A stretch of 64,000 bases of DNA from Winslowiella toletana (GTDB lineage Bacteria > Pseudomonadota > Gammaproteobacteria > Enterobacterales > Enterobacteriaceae). Below the pieces are notes generated by a model. It made no database searches, was not told the DNA's origin, and worked only from the letters and a program-made list of their open reading frames with translations. Each line of letters opens with the position of its first letter. The first letter of the stretch is position 1. Both the position numbers and the translations under genes were made by a program. The stretch is from NCBI RefSeq assembly GCF_017875465.1, contig NZ_JAGGMQ010000001.1:4650001-4714000 (forward strand), written 5' to 3'. This document shows positions 41,816 through 51,492 of this stretch, in pieces.

Positions 41816-43069
41816 ATGATGAGCAAAGACCGTTTTCCGCTGTCACGACGCCGATTTCTTGCCGGGAGCGCCGTGCTGAGCGGCAGTTATCTGCTGCCGG
41901 GTTTGATGAACAGCGTCTGGGCCGCCGGATCTGATGCGCCGGAGAAAACTGAGGTAAATGTCGGCTTTATTCCGCTGACCGACTGTGCGCCGGTGATTAT
42001 GGCGGCGATAAAAGGCTTCGATAAAAAGTATGGCATTCGCATTCTGCCCAGCAAAGAGGCGAGCTGGGCGGCGGTACGCGATAAGCTCACGTCCGGGGAG
42101 CTGGATGCCGCCCATGTGCTGTATGGCATGTTGTATGGCCTGCAACTGGGCGTTGCCGGACCGCAGCATAATATGGCGAACCTGATGACGCTGAACAATA
42201 ACGGCCAGGCGATCACCCTGTCGAATCAGCTGAAAGAGATGAACGTCACCGACGGTGTCAGTCTGCACCAGGCGGTGGCGGCTAAACCGCCGGGGACTTA
42301 CACCTTTGCCCATACCTTTCCCACCAGTACCCATGCGATGTGGCTCTATTACTGGCTGGCCAGTGCCGGTATTAATCCTTTCGATGACGTGCGCACCGTG
42401 GTGGTTCCGCCGCCGCAGATGGTGATGAATATGAAAATCGGCAATATGAGCGGCTACTGTGTCGGCGAGCCGTGGAACCAGCGCGCTATCAGCGAAAACA
42501 TCGGTTTTACCGCCGCTACCACGCAGCAGATCTGGCCGGACCATCCGGAGAAAGTGCTGGGCACGCGCGCCGCCTGGGTGCAGGAAAACCCCAATACCGC
42601 CCGCGCACTGACCGCCGCCGTGCTGGAAGCGGCGCGCTGGATCGATGCTTCCGACGACCATCGCCGTGAAACCGCACAAGTTATCGCGGGTCGCGCATAT
42701 CTCAATACCAAACCCGACACCATCGAAGGCCGCATGCTCGGCCAGTATGAAAACGGCCTCGGGCAGCGCTGGCAGGATCAGCACGCGATGCGCTTCTTTC
42801 ATGATGGGGCGGTGAGCTTCCCTTATCTCTCCGATGGCATGTGGTTCCTGACCCAGCAAAAACGCTGGGGATTGCTGAAACAGGATCCGGACTATCTTGC
42901 GGTGGCGAAACAGGTTAACCGCATCGATATCTACCGCCAGGCGGCCAGCGCGGTGGGCAATGTGGCTTTGCCCGCCAGTGAGATGCGCAGCAGCACCTTA
43001 CTGGACGGCAAAGTCTGGGACGGCAGCAATCCGGCGCAGTATGCCGCCAGTTTCGCGATTAAACGTTGA
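41816..43069 (+). CDS. nasF: Nitrate ABC transporter substrate-binding protein
   Basis: 417 aa from the ATG at 41816 (a second ATG follows at 41819; AGGAAG lies just upstream). A Tat signal is obvious: SRRRFLAGSAVLSGSYLLPG. The mature part is the NrtA/CmpA/SsuA-type periplasmic binding protein: VNVGFIPLTDCAPVIMAAIK, WAAVRDKLTSGELDAAHVLY, NMSGYCVGEPWNQRAI. It captures nitrate or nitrite for the permease NasE and ATPase NasD, which follow at once. Confidence 0.93.
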   Translation: MMSKDRFPLSRRRFLAGSAVLSGSYLLPGLMNSVWAAGSDAPEKTEVNVGFIPLTDCAPVIMAAIKGFDKKYGIRILPSKEASWAAVRDKLTSGELDAAHVLYGMLYGLQLGVAGPQHNMANLMTLNNNGQAITLSNQLKEMNVTDGVSLHQAVAAKPPGTYTFAHTFPTSTHAMWLYYWLASAGINPFDDVRTVVVPPPQMVMNMKIGNMSGYCVGEPWNQRAISENIGFTAATTQQIWPDHPEKVLGTRAAWVQENPNTARALTAAVLEAARWIDASDDHRRETAQVIAGRAYLNTKPDTIEGRMLGQYENGLGQRWQDQHAMRFFHDGAVSFPYLSDGMWFLTQQKRWGLLKQDPDYLAVAKQVNRIDIYRQAASAVGNVALPASEMRSSTLLDGKVWDGSNPAQYAASFAIKR

Positions 43070-43080
43070 GGAGAGTAAAG

Positions 43081-43962
43081 ATGAAAAATGAAGCGCGCGT
43101 GGTAGTGCTGAATGCTGACAGTGTGGCAACCCGTGCAGAGGTGATTACGCTGAAACCGCCTGCAACAGCGGCAGTTAAATTACGCCGCAACGGGCTACGG
43201 CGCTTAATGCAGCGGGTGATCCCGCCCTGCTGTGGTCTGCTGCTGCTGCTGGCGGTGTGGCAAATCGCCGCGCTTTACAGCCGTGGTTTTCCGACGCCAT
43301 ACAGCACCTGGCAGGCGGCGCTGACGCTGTTTGCCGATCCGTTCTATAACGCCGGTCCTAACGATCAGGGGATTGGCTGGAATGTGCTGGCGTCACTGCA
43401 ACGCGTGGCGATGGGCTTTGGCCTCGCGGCGCTGGTGGGCATTCCGGCTGGCTTTCTGATTGGCCGCTTCACTTTTCTGGCGCGCATGCTGAATCCGATT
43501 ATCGCCTTACTGCGCCCGGTCAGCCCGCTGGCGTGGTTGCCGATTGGTCTGCTGCTGTTTCAGCGTGCCGAACCAGCCTCCAGCTGGACGATTTTTATCT
43601 GCTCAATCTGGCCAATGGTGATCAATACCGCCGAAGGGGTGATGCGTATTCCGCAGGACTATCTCAATGTGGCGCGCGTACTGAAGCTCTCCGAGTGGAC
43701 GGTGATGCGCAAAATTCTGTTTCCGGCGGTACTGCCGGCGGTGCTGACCGGCGTGCGGCTGTCGATTGGCATTGCCTGGCTGGTGATTGTCGCCGCCGAG
43801 ATGCTGACCGGTGGACTGGGGATCGGTTTCTGGATCTGGAATGAGTGGAACAACCTGAATGTGGAAAACATCCTGATCGCCATTCTGATTATCGGTGTGG
43901 TGGGGTTGTTGCTGGAGCAGGGGCTGATGCTGCTGGCTCGCCGTTTTAGCTGGGAAAAATAA
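43081..43962 (+). CDS. nasE: Nitrate ABC transporter permease
   Basis: 293 aa from the ATG at 43081, with GAGGAG 6 bases upstream; an in-frame start at 43066 would overlap nasF. A basic N-terminus is followed by about six membrane helices, with the permease EAA-like loop in YLNVARVLKLSEWTVMRKIL and PAVLPAVLTGVRLSIGIAW. Homologous to NrtB/SsuC permeases. Nitrate import across the inner membrane. Confidence 0.93.
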   Translation: MKNEARVVVLNADSVATRAEVITLKPPATAAVKLRRNGLRRLMQRVIPPCCGLLLLLAVWQIAALYSRGFPTPYSTWQAALTLFADPFYNAGPNDQGIGWNVLASLQRVAMGFGLAALVGIPAGFLIGRFTFLARMLNPIIALLRPVSPLAWLPIGLLLFQRAEPASSWTIFICSIWPMVINTAEGVMRIPQDYLNVARVLKLSEWTVMRKILFPAVLPAVLTGVRLSIGIAWLVIVAAEMLTGGLGIGFWIWNEWNNLNVENILIAILIIGVVGLLLEQGLMLLARRFSWEK

Positions 43963-43972
43963 GGGGAACATC

Positions 43973-44761
43973 GTGAATCCAATAATTCAGATACAGAATA
44001 TCAGCCAGCGCTTTGACACCGCCAGTGGGGAGTTTCTCGCGCTGGATAATGTCAGTTTTAGCATCAGCGAGGGCGAAACCGTCAGTCTGATTGGTCACTC
44101 CGGCTGCGGTAAATCGACGCTGCTGAATTTAATCGCTGGCTTAAGCCAGCCGACTTCCGGCGTGCTGCTGTGTGACAACCGGGAAATCGACGGCCCTGGC
44201 CCGGAGCGCGCGGTGGTGTTTCAGAACCACTCGCTGCTGCCGTGGCTGACCACCTATGACAATGTGGCGCTGGCGGTAAGTCAGGTGTTTCGCGCCACGA
44301 TGAGCAAAGCGGAGATGCGCGAGTGGATTGAGCACAATCTGGAACTGGTGCAGATGGCGCATGCGCTGAATAAACGGCCAGGCGAGATCTCCGGCGGCAT
44401 GAAGCAACGCGTCGGCATTGCCCGTGCGCTGGCGATGAAGCCACGGGTGCTGCTGATGGATGAACCCTTTGGCGCTCTAGATGCGCTGACGCGCGCTCAC
44501 TTACAGGATGCGGTAATGCGCATCCAGCAGAAGCTTAACACCACCATTGTGCTGATTACCCATGATGTCGACGAAGCGGTACTGCTTTCCGATCGCGTGC
44601 TGATGATGACCAACGGCCCGGCGGCGACGGTCGGTGAGATCCTTACTATCGACCTTGCGCGGCCGCGTTCGCGGGTGGCGCTGGCGGAAGAGCCGCGTTA
44701 CCACCATTTGCGCCAGCAGGTGCTGCATTTCCTCTATGAGAAGCAGGTCAGCGCGGCATAA
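43973..44761 (+). CDS. nasD: Nitrate ABC transporter ATP-binding protein
   Basis: 262 aa, GTG start with AAGGGG upstream. Walker A LIGHSGCGKSTLLNLIAG, signature ISGGMKQRVGIARALAM, Walker B VLLMDEPFGALDAL, switch His in LITHDVDEAV. NrtD/SsuB subfamily. Energises nitrate uptake with NasE and NasF. Ten bases after nasE, ten before the oxidoreductase fusion. Confidence 0.95.
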   Translation: MNPIIQIQNISQRFDTASGEFLALDNVSFSISEGETVSLIGHSGCGKSTLLNLIAGLSQPTSGVLLCDNREIDGPGPERAVVFQNHSLLPWLTTYDNVALAVSQVFRATMSKAEMREWIEHNLELVQMAHALNKRPGEISGGMKQRVGIARALAMKPRVLLMDEPFGALDALTRAHLQDAVMRIQQKLNTTIVLITHDVDEAVLLSDRVLMMTNGPAATVGEILTIDLARPRSRVALAEEPRYHHLRQQVLHFLYEKQVSAA

Positions 44762-44771
44762 GGAGCGGGCA

Positions 44772-47700
44772 ATGGTCGAACATCTGCTGGTGATTGGCAA
44801 CGGCATGGCCGGGATGCGCATGGTGGAAACGCTGTTACAGCTGGCGCCGCAGCGCTATCGCATTACGGTGATTGGCCGCGAGGCGCTGGGTAATTACAAC
44901 CGCATTATGTTGTCGCCGGTGCTCAGTGGTGAAAAAGCGTTTGCCGCTACGCTGCTGCATGCACCGCAGTGGTATGCCGATCACGGCGTCACACTGCTGA
45001 GCGGAGAAACCGTGCAGGCGGTGGCGATCGCCGATCGCCAGCTGGTGACCGACAAGCGTCAGCTGAACTGGGACCGGCTGGTATTTGCCACTGGCTCGCT
45101 ACCGGTGATGCCGCCGATTGCCGGTATTGATGCGTCGCATGTGAACGGTTTTCGCCGGCTGGCGGATGTTGATCAGATGCTAAGCAGTGACGGGCCGGTG
45201 GTGGTGCTGGGCGGCGGCGTGCTGGGGATTGAAGCGGCAGCAGCGCTGCGTCTGCGTGGACGCGCGGTGGCGCTGGTGCATCGTCAGCCGTGGTTGCTGG
45301 ATCGTCAGCTGGACGCGCAGGCCGCAGCATTACTGCAGGATTCGCTGCAACAGCGGGGTATCGCCTGCTGGCTGAATCAGCAAATTGATGCCATTCATAG
45401 TGACAGTGTCACGTTATCCGCTGGGCAGCAGCTGCCTGCTGCGCGGGTGGTGATCGCCACTGGCGTTACGCCGGATCTGGCGCTGGCAAAGGCGGCAGGG
45501 CTGGCTTGTGGGCGCGGTATTCAGGTTAACGCTCAGCTGCAGACTAATCAGCAGGGCGTCTATGCGTTAGGCGAATGCTGTGAAATCAACGGCGAAACCT
45601 TTGGCCTGCTGGCTCCCTGTCTGCGTCAGGCGCAGATTCTGGCCCATCAGCTGGCGGCACAGCCGCTGGCTGATTTTAAGCCGCAAGAGAGCGCCATCCG
45701 GCTGAAGGTCACCGGTATCGACGTGTTTAGCGCCGGGGATATCCGGGAAGACCCGCACAGCCGCTCACTAATCAGTTTTGATCCAATCAGTTCGCACTAT
45801 CGCCGCTTGCTGCTGCGCGACGGCAAATTAAGCGGCGTGCTGCTATATGGCGATATCAGTCAGGCGGCATCGCTGATGAAAAAATTACAACGCGCAGAGG
45901 CCGTGTCATCTGCCGCGCTTTTTGATGCTGAAGATAATGACAGGCAGCCGCTGGCTGCAGGGAACACTATGATGAGCAAACCGCAATTAGTTGTGATTGG
46001 CCACGGGATGGTCGGTCATCATTTTCTTGAACAGCTGGTGCAGCGTGAGTTGCATCATCACTACCAGGTGGTGGTGTACGGCGAAGAGCGCCATCAGGCT
46101 TACGATCGTGTCCATCTCTCAGACTATTTCGCCGGCAGCAGCCATGCAGATCTGTCGCTGGTCAGCGAAAACTTCTTTGAACAGCACGGCATTGAGCTGC
46201 GTAGCCACAGCGAAGTGGTGGCGATTGACCGTCAGCGAAAATCTGTCCGCGATGCCAGCGGCCATGAGATGGCGTGGGACAAACTGGTGCTGGCCACCGG
46301 ATCCTCGCCATTTGTGCCGCCGATCCCTGGCGCTAAAGCAGCCAACTGTTTTGTCTACCGTACGCTGGACGATCTTGATGCGATTGCCGCACGGGCTAAA
46401 CAGGCGACGCGCGGCGTGGTGGTTGGCGGCGGCCTGTTAGGACTGGAAGCCGCCAATGCGCTGCAACAGCTGGGACTGGAAACCCATGTGGTGGAGTTCG
46501 CACCACGGCTGATGGCGGTGCAGCTGGATGATGGCGGCGCGCAGATGTTGCGACATAAAATCGAAGCGCTCGGCGTGCGCATTCATACAGGCAAAGAGAC
46601 GCGCGATATCACTGAGCATGCCGACGGCAGTATGACGCTGAACTTCGCCGATGGTGAAACCCTGACCAGCGATCTGGTGCTGTTTTCCGCCGGTATCCGT
46701 CCGCGCGATCAGCTGGCGCGTGATGCCGGTCTGGCCACTGGCCCGCGTGGCGGCATTATGATCGACGATAGCTGCGCCACCTCCGATGCGGCAATCTTTG
46801 CCATTGGTGAATGTGCGCTGTGGCACGGGCAGATTTTTGGCCTGGTGGCGCCGGGTTATCAGATGGCGCGGGTGCTGGCGGCCACGCTGGCCGGAGAAGC
46901 GGCAGCGTTTACCGGCGCGGATATGAGTACCAGACTTAAACTGCTGGGGGTTGAGGTGGCTTCGCTCGGTGATGCGCATGGCCGCACGCCGGACTGTCAG
47001 AGCTATCACTGGACCAACGGGCCACAGCAGATCTACAAAAAAATGGTGGTATCCGCCGACGGGAAAAAGCTGCTCGGCGGAGTGCTGGTTGGGGACAGCA
47101 GCGAGTACAGCACGATGCTGCAGATGATGCTGAATGATATCGCGCTACCGCAGGCGCCGGAAAGCCTGATCCTGCCGCAGGCGAGCGGCGCGCCGCTAAA
47201 AGCGCTGGGCGTGGCGGCGCTGCCCGACAGCGCGCAGATCTGCTCCTGTCATAATGTCAGTAAAAGCGATATTTGTGGTGCGGTGCGTGATGGCGCTGGC
47301 GATATGGCGGCGGTGAAAAGCTGTACCAAAGCGGCCACCGGCTGCGGCGGTTGCGCCGCGCTGGTGAAGCAGGTGATGGAGTTCCAGCTGACGAGCCTTG
47401 GCGTGGAGGTGAAGAAAGATATTTGTGAACACTTTGCCTGGTCGCGTCAGGAGTTGCACCATCTGATCCGCGTGAACCAGATCAAAAGCTTTGATCAACT
47501 GCTGGCGCAGCATGGTCGTGGCCACGGTTGCGAAGTCTGTAAGCCGCTGGTGGCATCGCTGCTCGCCTCCTGCTGGAATGAATATCTGCTAAAACCGCAA
47601 CATCTGCCATTGCAGGATACCAATGACCGCTACTTTGCCAATATTCAGAAAGATGGCACCTATTCGGTGGTGCCGCGTATGCCTGCCGGTGAGGTGACGC

Positions 47701-48860
47701 CGCAGGGACTGATCGCGATTGGTCAGATTGCCCAGCGTTATAACCTCTACAGCAAAATCACCGGTGGCCAGCGTATTGATCTGTTTGGCGCGCGTCTCGA
47801 TCAGTTGCCGGAAATCTGGCAGCAGCTGATCGACGCCGGATTTGAAACCGGTCATGCCTACGGTAAATCGCTGCGAACGGTAAAATCCTGCGTCGGATCC
47901 ACCTGGTGCCGCTATGGCGTGCAGGACTCCACCGGTTTCGCCATTGCGCTGGAGAACCGCTACAAAGGGCTGCGTGCGCCGCACAAAATCAAAATGGCGG
48001 TCTCCGGCTGCACCCGCGAATGCGCCGAAGCGCAGAGCAAAGATATCGGCGTGATTGCCACCGAGAAGGGCTGGAATCTGTATGTCTGCGGCAATGGCGG
48101 TATGAAGCCGCGGCATGCCGATCTGTTTGCCAGCGATCTCGACGATCAGACTCTGCTGCGTTATGTCGATCGCCTGCTGATGTTTTATGTACGAACCGCC
48201 GGGCGGCTGCAACGCACCAGCGTCTGGATGGACAATCTGCAAGGCGGACTCGACTATCTGCGGGCGGTGGTGATTGAGGACAGCTTAGGCATCGGCAGCG
48301 AGCTGGAGCAGGAGATGCAGCGGGTGGTGATGGCATATCAGTGCGAATGGCAGACCACGCTGGCGACGCCGGATCGTCTGGCGTTGTTCCGTCCTGCGGT
48401 GAACAGTCAGGATGCCGATGAGACGGTGCGCCGGGAAAGCTCGCGCGGGCAGATCCGTCCGGCGACCGGTGTTCCGATCCCGCTGACTGAAGTGCCAGCC
48501 GAGCCGTGGAGCGCCCTGTGCCAGTTGCAGGATATTCCGGCGCAGGCCGGAATTGGCGCACGGCTTGGCAGCCAGCGCATCGCGCTGTTCCGTTTTGGCG
48601 AGCAGATGTTTGCTCTTGATGATCTTGAGCCGGGCACGCAGGCCAGCGTGATATCGCGTGGCATTCTCGGTGACAGCGATGGCGAAGCGATAGTGATCTC
48701 GCCGCTGTACAAGCAGCGCTTCCGCCTGCGGGATGGTCAGAGTCTCGATAATCCCGCGTTACAGCTGCGCTGCTGGCCGGTGAAGCTGGAAAATGGCGTG
48801 GTGCTGGTGGCGAATACCCCGCTGGCGGTGACGGAAACGGCGCTGGCGGTGGCGTTATGA
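44772..48860 (+). CDS. nasB: Fusion of NasC-like flavoprotein reductase with NirB-NirD-type assimilatory nitrite reductase
   Basis: 1362 aa in one uninterrupted frame from the ATG at 44772 (AAGGAGCGGGCA upstream). Residues 1-399: FAD/NAD(P)H oxidoreductase like NasC (VIGNGMAGMRMVE; VVVLGGGVLGIEAAAAL). Residues 400-about 1260: NirB, with a second FAD/NAD(P)H unit (VIGHGMVGHHFLEQL; GVVVGGGLLGLEAANAL). It also has the BFD-like [2Fe-2S] segment (ICSCHNVSKSDI ... KSCTKAATGCGGC) and the siroheme/[4Fe-4S] ligands C-x5-C (SCVGSTWC) and C-x3-C (CTREC). Residues about 1265-1362: NirD Rieske-like domain without cluster ligands. In Klebsiella nasC and nasB are separate. An ATGATG at 45969 preceded by AGGGAAC marks the old nasB start and may still be used. 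It reduces nitrite to ammonium and probably passes electrons to NasA. Confidence 0.9.
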   Translation: MVEHLLVIGNGMAGMRMVETLLQLAPQRYRITVIGREALGNYNRIMLSPVLSGEKAFAATLLHAPQWYADHGVTLLSGETVQAVAIADRQLVTDKRQLNWDRLVFATGSLPVMPPIAGIDASHVNGFRRLADVDQMLSSDGPVVVLGGGVLGIEAAAALRLRGRAVALVHRQPWLLDRQLDAQAAALLQDSLQQRGIACWLNQQIDAIHSDSVTLSAGQQLPAARVVIATGVTPDLALAKAAGLACGRGIQVNAQLQTNQQGVYALGECCEINGETFGLLAPCLRQAQILAHQLAAQPLADFKPQESAIRLKVTGIDVFSAGDIREDPHSRSLISFDPISSHYRRLLLRDGKLSGVLLYGDISQAASLMKKLQRAEAVSSAALFDAEDNDRQPLAAGNTMMSKPQLVVIGHGMVGHHFLEQLVQRELHHHYQVVVYGEERHQAYDRVHLSDYFAGSSHADLSLVSENFFEQHGIELRSHSEVVAIDRQRKSVRDASGHEMAWDKLVLATGSSPFVPPIPGAKAANCFVYRTLDDLDAIAARAKQATRGVVVGGGLLGLEAANALQQLGLETHVVEFAPRLMAVQLDDGGAQMLRHKIEALGVRIHTGKETRDITEHADGSMTLNFADGETLTSDLVLFSAGIRPRDQLARDAGLATGPRGGIMIDDSCATSDAAIFAIGECALWHGQIFGLVAPGYQMARVLAATLAGEAAAFTGADMSTRLKLLGVEVASLGDAHGRTPDCQSYHWTNGPQQIYKKMVVSADGKKLLGGVLVGDSSEYSTMLQMMLNDIALPQAPESLILPQASGAPLKALGVAALPDSAQICSCHNVSKSDICGAVRDGAGDMAAVKSCTKAATGCGGCAALVKQVMEFQLTSLGVEVKKDICEHFAWSRQELHHLIRVNQIKSFDQLLAQHGRGHGCEVCKPLVASLLASCWNEYLLKPQHLPLQDTNDRYFANIQKDGTYSVVPRMPAGEVTPQGLIAIGQIAQRYNLYSKITGGQRIDLFGARLDQLPEIWQQLIDAGFETGHAYGKSLRTVKSCVGSTWCRYGVQDSTGFAIALENRYKGLRAPHKIKMAVSGCTRECAEAQSKDIGVIATEKGWNLYVCGNGGMKPRHADLFASDLDDQTLLRYVDRLLMFYVRTAGRLQRTSVWMDNLQGGLDYLRAVVIEDSLGIGSELEQEMQRVVMAYQCEWQTTLATPDRLALFRPAVNSQDADETVRRESSRGQIRPATGVPIPLTEVPAEPWSALCQLQDIPAQAGIGARLGSQRIALFRFGEQMFALDDLEPGTQASVISRGILGDSDGEAIVISPLYKQRFRLRDGQSLDNPALQLRCWPVKLENGVVLVANTPLAVTETALAVAL

Positions 48861-51481
48861 ACAGTACCTGCCCTTACTGTGGGGTCGGTTGCGGTGTCAC
48901 GCTGAATTCACTGCCTGACGGCAAGGTGCAGGTGAGCGGCGACAGCCGCCACCCAGCCAATTTTGGCCGCCTGTGCGTTAAGGGCGCGGCGCTGGGTGAG
49001 ACCCTCGGTCATCAGGGACGCTTGCTGTGGCCGCAGCTGAACGGCCAGCGCGTCAGCTGGGAGCAGGCGCTGGATCGGGTGGCGCAGGGGCTTCAGCAGG
49101 TGATAGCACAGCACGGTCCGCAGGCGGTGGCGTTCTACGCTTCCGGCCAGCTGCTGACTGAGGATTACTACGCGGCGAATAAGCTGATGAAGGGCTTTAT
49201 TGGCAGCGGCAATATCGATACCAATTCCCGGCTCTGCATGGCGTCGGCGGTGGTGGGGTATAAACGCGCCTTTGGCGCCGATGCCGTACCCTGTTGTTAC
49301 GATGATTTCAGCCACAGCGATCTGATTGTGCTGGTGGGTTCCAATACTGCATGGGCGCATCCGGTGGCGTACCAACGGCTGGTGGCGGCAAAAAAACAGC
49401 GGCCGGCGATGCAGGTGGTGGTGATCGATCCGCGCCGCACCGCCAGCTGCGATCTTGCCGATCTGCATCTGCCGCTACGTCCCGGCAGCGATGGCGCGCT
49501 ATTTGCCGGTTTACTGCACTGGCTGGCGCAGCATCAGGGCATCGATAACAGCATGCTGGCGCATCTTTCGGGCGTGGAGCCGGCGCTGGCGGCCGCAGCG
49601 GAGTGGCACTGCGAGGCGGTGGCGGCGTTTTGCCAGCTGGAGCTGGCGCAGGTCGAAGCCTTTTATCAGCTATTTGCCCGCAGCCCACAGGCACTGACGC
49701 TCTATTGCATGGGTATCAATCAGTCGACCAGCGGCAGCGATAAGTGCAATGCGATTATCAATGTTCATCTGCTAAGCGGCAAACTGGGGCGTGCGGGCAG
49801 TGGGCCATTTTCGCTTACCGGCCAACCCAATGCGATGGGGGGACGCGAAGTGGGCGGTCTGGCAAACCAGCTGGCGGCGCATATGGCGTTTACGCCACAG
49901 GATATCGATCGTCTGCAACGCTTCTGGCACAGCGATCGGGTGGCGCAGCAGCCGGGGCTGAAAGCGGTGGAGCTGTTTCAGGCTGTTGAGCGCGGCGAGG
50001 TGAAAGCCGTATGGATTATGGGCTCTAATCCGGCGGTATCGCTGCCGGATAGTCATCAGGTGGCGCAGGCGCTGGCGCGCTGTGAACTGGTGATCGTCTC
50101 TGATGTCAGCCAGCACACCGATACTACCGCATATGCCGATGTTCTGCTGCCCGCGCAGGGCTGGGGCGAGAAAAACGGCACCGTCACCAATTCGGAGCGC
50201 CGCATTTCGCGTCAGCGCGGATTTGTCGCGGCGCCGGGTGAGGCGAAACCCGACTGGTGGATGATTGCCGCCGTCGCGCAGCGTATGGGATTTGGCGCTG
50301 CTTTTGCCTGGCGACATCCGGCGCAGATCTTTCGTGAACATGCGGCGCTGTCCGGTTTTGAGAATCAGGGCGCGCGTGCTTTTGATATCAGCGGGCTGGC
50401 GACCCTTACTGATGGCGAGTGGGATACGTTGCAACCGATCCAGTGGCCGGTCAATGCGCACTATCCGCAGGGCTGCGCGCGGCTGTTCAGCGATCGACGC
50501 TTTTTCCATGCCGACGGTAAAGCGCGGCTGCTGGCCATCAGGCCGCGTCTTCCCGCCACGCAGGTCAGCGACGCCTGGCCACTGCTGATGAACAGCGGGC
50601 GCATTCGCGATCAGTGGCACACCATGACGCGCACCGGCAGCGTACCGCGTCTGATGCAGCACCGGAGTGAACCTTTTGCCGATCTGCATCCGCAGGATGC
50701 GCAGCAACATCAGATTAACGAAGGTGATTTAGTGCGTGTGCAGTCGGCCAGCGGCTGGATCGTGGTGCGCGCCCATCTTACAGACGCCCAGCAGCGTGGC
50801 ACGTTATTTGTGCCGATGCACTGGACGCAGCAGTTCACCGCCGAAGGCAATGTCGATCGGCTGGTGGCGGCGCATCTCGACCCGCATTCCGGCCAGCCGG
50901 AGAGTAAGCAGACCCCGGTACGCCTGCGTCGCTGGCAGAGTGACTGGCAGGGGATGTTACTGGTTGGTGACAACGTCACTATTCCGCATGTCGGCTGGTG
51001 GGCGCGGATACCGCATCAGGTGGCAACGCAATATCAGCTGGCTGCTGACGGCGATCCCCAGCGCTGGCTGGCGCAACAGTGCGACCTGAGTGGCCTGACA
51101 ATCCAGTATGCTCAGGGCGAAGGGGCTTTTTACCGGCTGCTGGGCTGGCGTGACGGCATGCTGGTGGTGGCATTTTATGCCGATGGCTTACGTCCGCAGA
51201 TTGATACTGCGCTGGTGGCGCAGGCATTTCTTCAGCCGCCAGCCACCGCCGCCGCACGCCATGCGTTGCTGGCGGGACGCGCTGCCGATGGCGCAGGCCA
51301 CGGCAAAATCATTTGCAGCTGCCTGGGCATCGGTGAACAGCAAATCATCACGGCGATTGCCGGTGGCTGCGACAGCGCGGCGGCGCTGGGCAAAACAGTA
51401 GGCTGCGGCACCCATTGCGGCTCCTGTATTCCTGAGTTAAAACAGTTAATTGCCCGTTGCACGGCAATGCAACCGGTCTGA
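48857..51481 (+). CDS. nasA: Assimilatory nitrate reductase catalytic subunit
   Basis: 874 aa, cytoplasmic molybdenum bis-MGD enzyme. N-terminal [4Fe-4S] ligands Cys5, Cys8, Cys12 (TCPYCGVGCGVTLN) and Cys40 (GRLCVKG). Molybdopterin segments: NSRLCMASAVVGYKRAFGAD, GSNTAWAHPVAYQRL, NQSTSGSDKCNAIINVHLLS, and the C-terminal MPT-binding QWHTMTRTGSVPRL. A C-terminal BFD-like [2Fe-2S] domain (IICSCLGIGEQQIITAIAGG ... CGTHCGSCIPEL) is the known acceptor for NasC electrons. Overlaps the fusion gene by 4 bases. Confidence 0.96.
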   Translation: MNSTCPYCGVGCGVTLNSLPDGKVQVSGDSRHPANFGRLCVKGAALGETLGHQGRLLWPQLNGQRVSWEQALDRVAQGLQQVIAQHGPQAVAFYASGQLLTEDYYAANKLMKGFIGSGNIDTNSRLCMASAVVGYKRAFGADAVPCCYDDFSHSDLIVLVGSNTAWAHPVAYQRLVAAKKQRPAMQVVVIDPRRTASCDLADLHLPLRPGSDGALFAGLLHWLAQHQGIDNSMLAHLSGVEPALAAAAEWHCEAVAAFCQLELAQVEAFYQLFARSPQALTLYCMGINQSTSGSDKCNAIINVHLLSGKLGRAGSGPFSLTGQPNAMGGREVGGLANQLAAHMAFTPQDIDRLQRFWHSDRVAQQPGLKAVELFQAVERGEVKAVWIMGSNPAVSLPDSHQVAQALARCELVIVSDVSQHTDTTAYADVLLPAQGWGEKNGTVTNSERRISRQRGFVAAPGEAKPDWWMIAAVAQRMGFGAAFAWRHPAQIFREHAALSGFENQGARAFDISGLATLTDGEWDTLQPIQWPVNAHYPQGCARLFSDRRFFHADGKARLLAIRPRLPATQVSDAWPLLMNSGRIRDQWHTMTRTGSVPRLMQHRSEPFADLHPQDAQQHQINEGDLVRVQSASGWIVVRAHLTDAQQRGTLFVPMHWTQQFTAEGNVDRLVAAHLDPHSGQPESKQTPVRLRRWQSDWQGMLLVGDNVTIPHVGWWARIPHQVATQYQLAADGDPQRWLAQQCDLSGLTIQYAQGEGAFYRLLGWRDGMLVVAFYADGLRPQIDTALVAQAFLQPPATAAARHALLAGRAADGAGHGKIICSCLGIGEQQIITAIAGGCDSAAALGKTVGCGTHCGSCIPELKQLIARCTAMQPV

Positions 51482-51492
51482 CGAGGTATCTG

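Noticed and set aside
41843..42859. 338-codon open frame on the minus strand inside nasF
   Set aside because: Mirror frame of a high-GC gene; no ribosome site or domain, whereas the plus-strand product is a clear nitrate-binding protein.
49772..50710. 312-codon open frame on the minus strand inside nasA
   Set aside because: Shadow of the nitrate reductase gene with no protein-like pattern.
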